Positions 5,589 through 8,669 of a stretch of DNA of 8,669 nt are shown in pieces (position 1 is the first letter of the stretch; each line of letters begins with the position of its first letter). The notes below the pieces were generated by a model that was not told where the DNA came from, made no database searches, and saw only the letters and a list, made by a program, of their open reading frames with translations. Position numbers and translations under genes: made by a program. Source of the stretch: Alphaproteobacteria bacterium. GTDB lineage: Bacteria; Pseudomonadota; Alphaproteobacteria; Micavibrionales; UBA2020. The stretch lies in assembly GCA_020853455.1 (NCBI GenBank), contig JADYYV010000265.1:1-8669 (forward strand), written 5' to 3'.

Positions 5589-6668
5589 GTGACGGACTGG
5601 GTCGAAACATATTTCCCGACCAACCCCCCGCGCACAAAACCGCGCGGGGCTGCGCTGCGCCGCGTGCTGACCGCCGCCGTTTTCACGACCGTCATCGCGG
5701 GCTCGCTGTTCGTCAGCCTTGCCCGCGCGCCGCTGAACCAGACCGCCTTCGGCGGCGCGTTTCCCGGCATCGACCTTGCCCGCGCGCTTGACCTGAATTC
5801 CATCGAACCCGCTTCCGGCGTCGGCGAGCCCGACCGCATGGGGCAGGAAAAGGCGGCGCAGCAGCAGGGCCCGCAACAGCCGCCGCCCGATTTCATACAG
5901 GGCGCGTCATCGACATCGACCACGCAATCGGGCGACCATCAGGTACAGGCCGTGCTGGTGGCGCGCAACATCGCGGTCATTTCCAGCACGCTGGATGCGC
6001 GCATCACCAAGATGCCGCTGCGCGACGGCGACATGTTTGAAAAGGGCGACGTGATCGCCGAGTTTGATTGCGGCGGAGAGGCCGCGCGCCTGCGCGAAGT
6101 GCAGGCCCGCCAGCGCCTGTCGAAAACGCAGCTGGACGCGTATAACCAGTTAAAGGCGCTCGACGTTGTGTCGAAGATCGAGGTCGTGACCGCGCTTGAA
6201 AACAACGCGCAGGCGGTCGCCCAGATCGAACAGCTGCGCAACCGCATATCGCTCTGCAAGATCACCGCGCCGTTTGCCGGCCGCGTCGTCAAGAAAACCG
6301 CCAGCCAGTATGAATTTGTGCAAACCGGCCGCGTGCTGATGGAAATCGCCTCGCGCGAGCCGCTGCAGGCGCAGTTCCTGATCCCGTCCATCTGGCTGCG
6401 CTGGCTGAACGTCGGCACGCCGGTCGAGGTGTATATCTCGGAAACCGACCGCCGCTACACGGCGAAAGTCTCGCGCATCCACGGCGAGGTCGATCCGGTC
6501 AGCCAGTCGCTGCAGGTCGATGCGGAACTCGACAGCTATTCCGAAGTGCTGCTGCCCGGCATGAGCGGCCGCGCCACCTTCGCGCCCGAAGCGGTCTTCA
6601 AGAAACCCGGTTTCGGTTTCCTCGGCCTGATGGTCGACAGCCCGCCCGATACCAGCGTTACGCCATGA
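5589..6668 (+). CDS. HlyD-family periplasmic adaptor (membrane fusion protein)
   Basis: The protein has 359 residues. A short cytoplasmic N-terminus is followed by one inner-membrane anchor (about 23-45), then an unusually long low-complexity linker (46-115, with a Gln/Pro-rich run at 91-100). The adaptor body follows in the usual order: first half of the lipoyl domain (about 120-160, GDMFEKGDVIAEFD), a short coiled-coil hairpin (162-221), the second half with the family motif KITAPFAGRV (224-233), a beta-barrel domain (256-300, including VGTPVEVYI) and a membrane-proximal end with LLPGMSGRATF. It should bridge the inner membrane and the TolC-family duct. The start is GTG at 5589, 6 nt after the preceding stop; GGAAGGGG about 12 nt upstream is the likely ribosome site. 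The stop overlaps the next start (ATGA), so the two adaptors are translationally coupled and are probably made in balanced amounts. Confidence 0.88.
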   Translation: MTDWVETYFPTNPPRTKPRGAALRRVLTAAVFTTVIAGSLFVSLARAPLNQTAFGGAFPGIDLARALDLNSIEPASGVGEPDRMGQEKAAQQQGPQQPPPDFIQGASSTSTTQSGDHQVQAVLVARNIAVISSTLDARITKMPLRDGDMFEKGDVIAEFDCGGEAARLREVQARQRLSKTQLDAYNQLKALDVVSKIEVVTALENNAQAVAQIEQLRNRISLCKITAPFAGRVVKKTASQYEFVQTGRVLMEIASREPLQAQFLIPSIWLRWLNVGTPVEVYISETDRRYTAKVSRIHGEVDPVSQSLQVDAELDSYSEVLLPGMSGRATFAPEAVFKKPGFGFLGLMVDSPPDTSVTP

Positions 6669-8074
6669 CCGGCGCGCCCCCGCGGCAGCCCGAGATGGAC
6701 CCGCGGATGCAGCGGCTGCTGACGCTGCTGACCCTTCATAAAAACGCGCGCCACAAAAAAACGCTCGCAGAACTCGGCTTCATGATGGTCAACCAGACCT
6801 TCAACCTTGTGCCTTACCGCCACGGCGTTTTCTGGCGCTGGGACGGCACGACGGTCACGATGGAGGCGGCGTCCGGGCTTGTCGCGCTCGACGAAGGCGG
6901 CCCCTATGCGCAATGGCTCGGCAAGGTGATCGCCCACCAGCTGCGCGACCAGGACGACGCAACATGGCTGAAGATCGGCGACCAGCCGCAGGCCGAAGGC
7001 GACGCGCGCTGCCGCAAAATCTCCGTCGCCGACGCGCCCGAAAAAGAACGCGCCGACTGGCAGGACTGGGCGTCGTCCCATGCGCTGCTGGTGACGATGA
7101 AGGGCGCGAACGGCAAGACGACCTGCGGGCTGTGGCTCGACCGCGACGAGGCGTTCCATGACGCCGACACCGCGTTTCTGGAAGACCTCGGCGACGGTTT
7201 CGCCCATGCCGTGCGCCAGCTGGGCGGCGGCGGAAAATCATGGACGAAATCCCTGCTGCGTCCCACCAAATCGGGCACGACGATTTTTCTGGCGTTGCTG
7301 CTGGCGGCGATGTTCATTCCCGTGCGCATGACGGCGACCGCGCCCGCCGAAGTCGTGGCGCGCAGCCCCAGCGTCGTGACCGTGCCCTTCGACGGCATCA
7401 TCGAAAAAGCGGCGGTCGAGCCGAACCAGTCGGTAAAAAAGGGCGACACGCTGCTGATCATGGACAGCACGGTTTTGAAAAACCAGCTGGAGCTTGCGCA
7501 GCGGGAGCTGGATACCGCGCGCGTGGCTCTTGATAAAACCGAGCGCGAGGCATTGGGCGACCCCAAGAAGCGCAACGAGATTAACGTGCTGCGCGCGCAG
7601 ATCGCGGCGCGTGAATCGGAAACCAATTTCGCGCAAGACATGCTGTCGCGCGCGGCGATCAAGGCGGAGGAAGACGGCGTGGTCGTGTTCCCCGACGCCA
7701 AGGCGCTGACCGGCCGGCCCGCCCGCACCGGCGAACAGGTGATGCTGCTGGCGCGCCCGCGCGACACCGAATTGCTGATCCGCGTGCCGGTCGACGCGAT
7801 GATCGACGTCAATACCGACATCCCCGCGAATTTCTTCCTGAACGTCAGCCCGCTCAGTTCCCGCGCGGCGCAGATCGAAACCATTTCATACCAGCCGGGC
7901 CCCGACAGCGACGGCATGCTCAGCTACCGCATCCGCGCGCAGTTCACCGACAAGGAAAACATGCCCCGCGTCGGCTGGACCGGCACGGCGAAGGTTTACG
8001 GCGAGACGTCATTCATGCTGTTCAACGTGGTGCGCCGCCCGCTGATCGCGCTGCGCCGCAAGCTGGGCGTGTGA
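6665..8074 (+). CDS. GAF-like/HlyD fusion adaptor protein
   Basis: The protein has 469 residues in three parts. Residues 17-188 form a soluble alpha/beta region resembling a GAF-type sensor fold: a helix, strands around YRHGVFWRWDG, and LLVTMKGANGKTTCGLWLDR, then a closing helix. A single membrane helix lies at about 204-222. The rest is an HlyD-type adaptor: lipoyl half 1 (235-267, VPFDGIIEKAAVEPNQSVKKGD), a short coiled coil (268-325), lipoyl half 2 (329-363, KAEEDGVVVF) and a beta-barrel part ending with GWTGTAKVYG. The predicted topology puts the GAF-like domain in the cytoplasm and the adaptor in the periplasm. The start ATG overlaps the previous stop by 4 nt and lacks its own clear ribosome site. 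GAF domains in other proteins bind small molecules or dimerise; here it could sense substrate or recruit the M50-like partner, which is inference. The GAF call is less sure than the HlyD call. Confidence 0.82.
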   Translation: MTGAPPRQPEMDPRMQRLLTLLTLHKNARHKKTLAELGFMMVNQTFNLVPYRHGVFWRWDGTTVTMEAASGLVALDEGGPYAQWLGKVIAHQLRDQDDATWLKIGDQPQAEGDARCRKISVADAPEKERADWQDWASSHALLVTMKGANGKTTCGLWLDRDEAFHDADTAFLEDLGDGFAHAVRQLGGGGKSWTKSLLRPTKSGTTIFLALLLAAMFIPVRMTATAPAEVVARSPSVVTVPFDGIIEKAAVEPNQSVKKGDTLLIMDSTVLKNQLELAQRELDTARVALDKTEREALGDPKKRNEINVLRAQIAARESETNFAQDMLSRAAIKAEEDGVVVFPDAKALTGRPARTGEQVMLLARPRDTELLIRVPVDAMIDVNTDIPANFFLNVSPLSSRAAQIETISYQPGPDSDGMLSYRIRAQFTDKENMPRVGWTGTAKVYGETSFMLFNVVRRPLIALRRKLGV

Positions 8075-8078
8075 TGCG

Positions 8079-8669
8079 ATGATGGAGCTGTCGCACGAGC
8101 TTTACCTGCCACGCCTGCGACAGGACCTGCAACTGAACCCCGCCCCGCCGGAAGAGGGCGCGCCCACCTGGACGCTCTACGACCCCGCCGCCAATAAATA
8201 TTACAAGATCGGCTGGCTGGAGTTCGAATGCCTGTCGCGCTTCAAGCGCTGCCAGACGGGCAATGAACTGATCGCCCTCATCATGCAGGAAACGACGCTG
8301 GAGCCGGAGGAGGCCGATATCCAGGGGCTCGTCAATTTCCTGTTGACCCACAAGCTGGTGCATGCCGACAACCCGGGCATGCTGGAATACCTCGAAAAGG
8401 AACGCGCCAAGCGCGAACATTCGTGGTGGCAAAAGGCGATGCACGGCTATCTTTATATCTCGATCCCGCTGTTCAAGCCGCAGAAATTCCTGAAACGCAC
8501 CTATCCGTATGTCCGGTTCATGTTCACGCGCGCGTTTTTCACCTGCGTGCTGCTGCTGCTGGCTTACGGCATGTCGCTGACGCTGCAGCGCTGGGACGAG
8601 GTCGCGCATACCTTCATGAGCTATTTCAGCCTTGAAGGCGTGTTTTACCTGCTGATCGCGACCATCTTC
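8079..8669 (+). CDS. PqqD-like/M50-type (site-2 protease-like) membrane protein, 5' part only
   Basis: The frame is open from 8079 to the right edge: 197 codons, no stop. The N-terminal domain (about 5-100), with LPRLRQDLQL and WTLYDPAANKYYKIGWLEFECL followed by a helical part, resembles the PqqD-like or winged-helix head found in front of peptidase M50-type membrane proteins that sit beside HlyD-type adaptors. A basic linker (105-145) leads into a first membrane helix (about 147-169), and a second begins near 186. The zinc motif HExxH that would prove an M50 protease is not in the window and should lie just beyond the edge. Either ATG 8079 or ATG 8082 may be the start; both follow the previous stop by only 4-7 nt, so translation is probably coupled. 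In this operon it is the only candidate for the inner-membrane core of the export system. Confidence 0.7.
   Translation, partial: MMELSHELYLPRLRQDLQLNPAPPEEGAPTWTLYDPAANKYYKIGWLEFECLSRFKRCQTGNELIALIMQETTLEPEEADIQGLVNFLLTHKLVHADNPGMLEYLEKERAKREHSWWQKAMHGYLYISIPLFKPQKFLKRTYPYVRFMFTRAFFTCVLLLLAYGMSLTLQRWDEVAHTFMSYFSLEGVFYLLIATIF

Noticed and set aside
6904..7917. Open reading frame of 337 codons on the minus strand
   Set aside because: It is antisense to the GAF/HlyD fusion, Ser/Arg-rich and low in complexity, with no recognisable motifs.

Overview
The window reads as a piece of a GC-rich Gram-negative chromosome, most likely alphaproteobacterial. Supporting this are an outer-membrane TolC-type lipoprotein with periplasmic adaptors (so there are two membranes), GC-rich coding DNA split by short AT-rich promoter islands, TTG and GTG starts, and a GC-rich palindromic intergenic repeat of a kind I associate with alphaproteobacteria. 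The taxonomic call is an inference from style, not from a marker gene. Genes fill nearly the whole window, and no gap exceeds 300 bases.

Left half (1-3844, all minus strand). Reading right to left, the genes are a Rieske-type oxygenase alpha subunit (2777-3844), a membrane protein of unknown function (1707-2612), a lipase-like alpha/beta-hydrolase (477-1472), and a second, incomplete copy of the unknown membrane protein that runs off the left edge (1-389). The two membrane proteins align without gaps over about 110 residues, with about 47 identical by hand count. Both start with TTG and both flank the hydrolase. Each of the three left-hand genes has its own extended -10 element beginning TGCTAT 23-33 nt before the start codon, so they look like separately transcribed but similarly controlled genes. 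A pair of GC-rich palindromic repeats in opposite orientation lies between the first membrane protein and the hydrolase.

Divergent control region (3845-4067). This AT-rich spacer separates the Rieske gene from the rightward operon. It holds three helically phased GA(T/G)TCA hexamers and a perfect 8-bp hairpin just upstream of the first operon start codon.

Right half (4068-8669, all plus strand). Four tightly packed genes form one operon: an outer-membrane TolC-family lipoprotein, an HlyD-type periplasmic adaptor, a second adaptor fused to an N-terminal GAF-like cytoplasmic domain, and the start of a membrane protein resembling PqqD-domain/M50 (site-2 protease-like) proteins, cut by the right edge. 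Gaps are 6 nt, a 4-nt ATGA overlap, and 4 nt. Together they look like a trans-envelope export or processing machine. No ABC ATPase or RND pump is present in the window; the M50-like membrane protein occupies the place where the inner-membrane energiser would be expected. This cassette is the most interesting system in the window.
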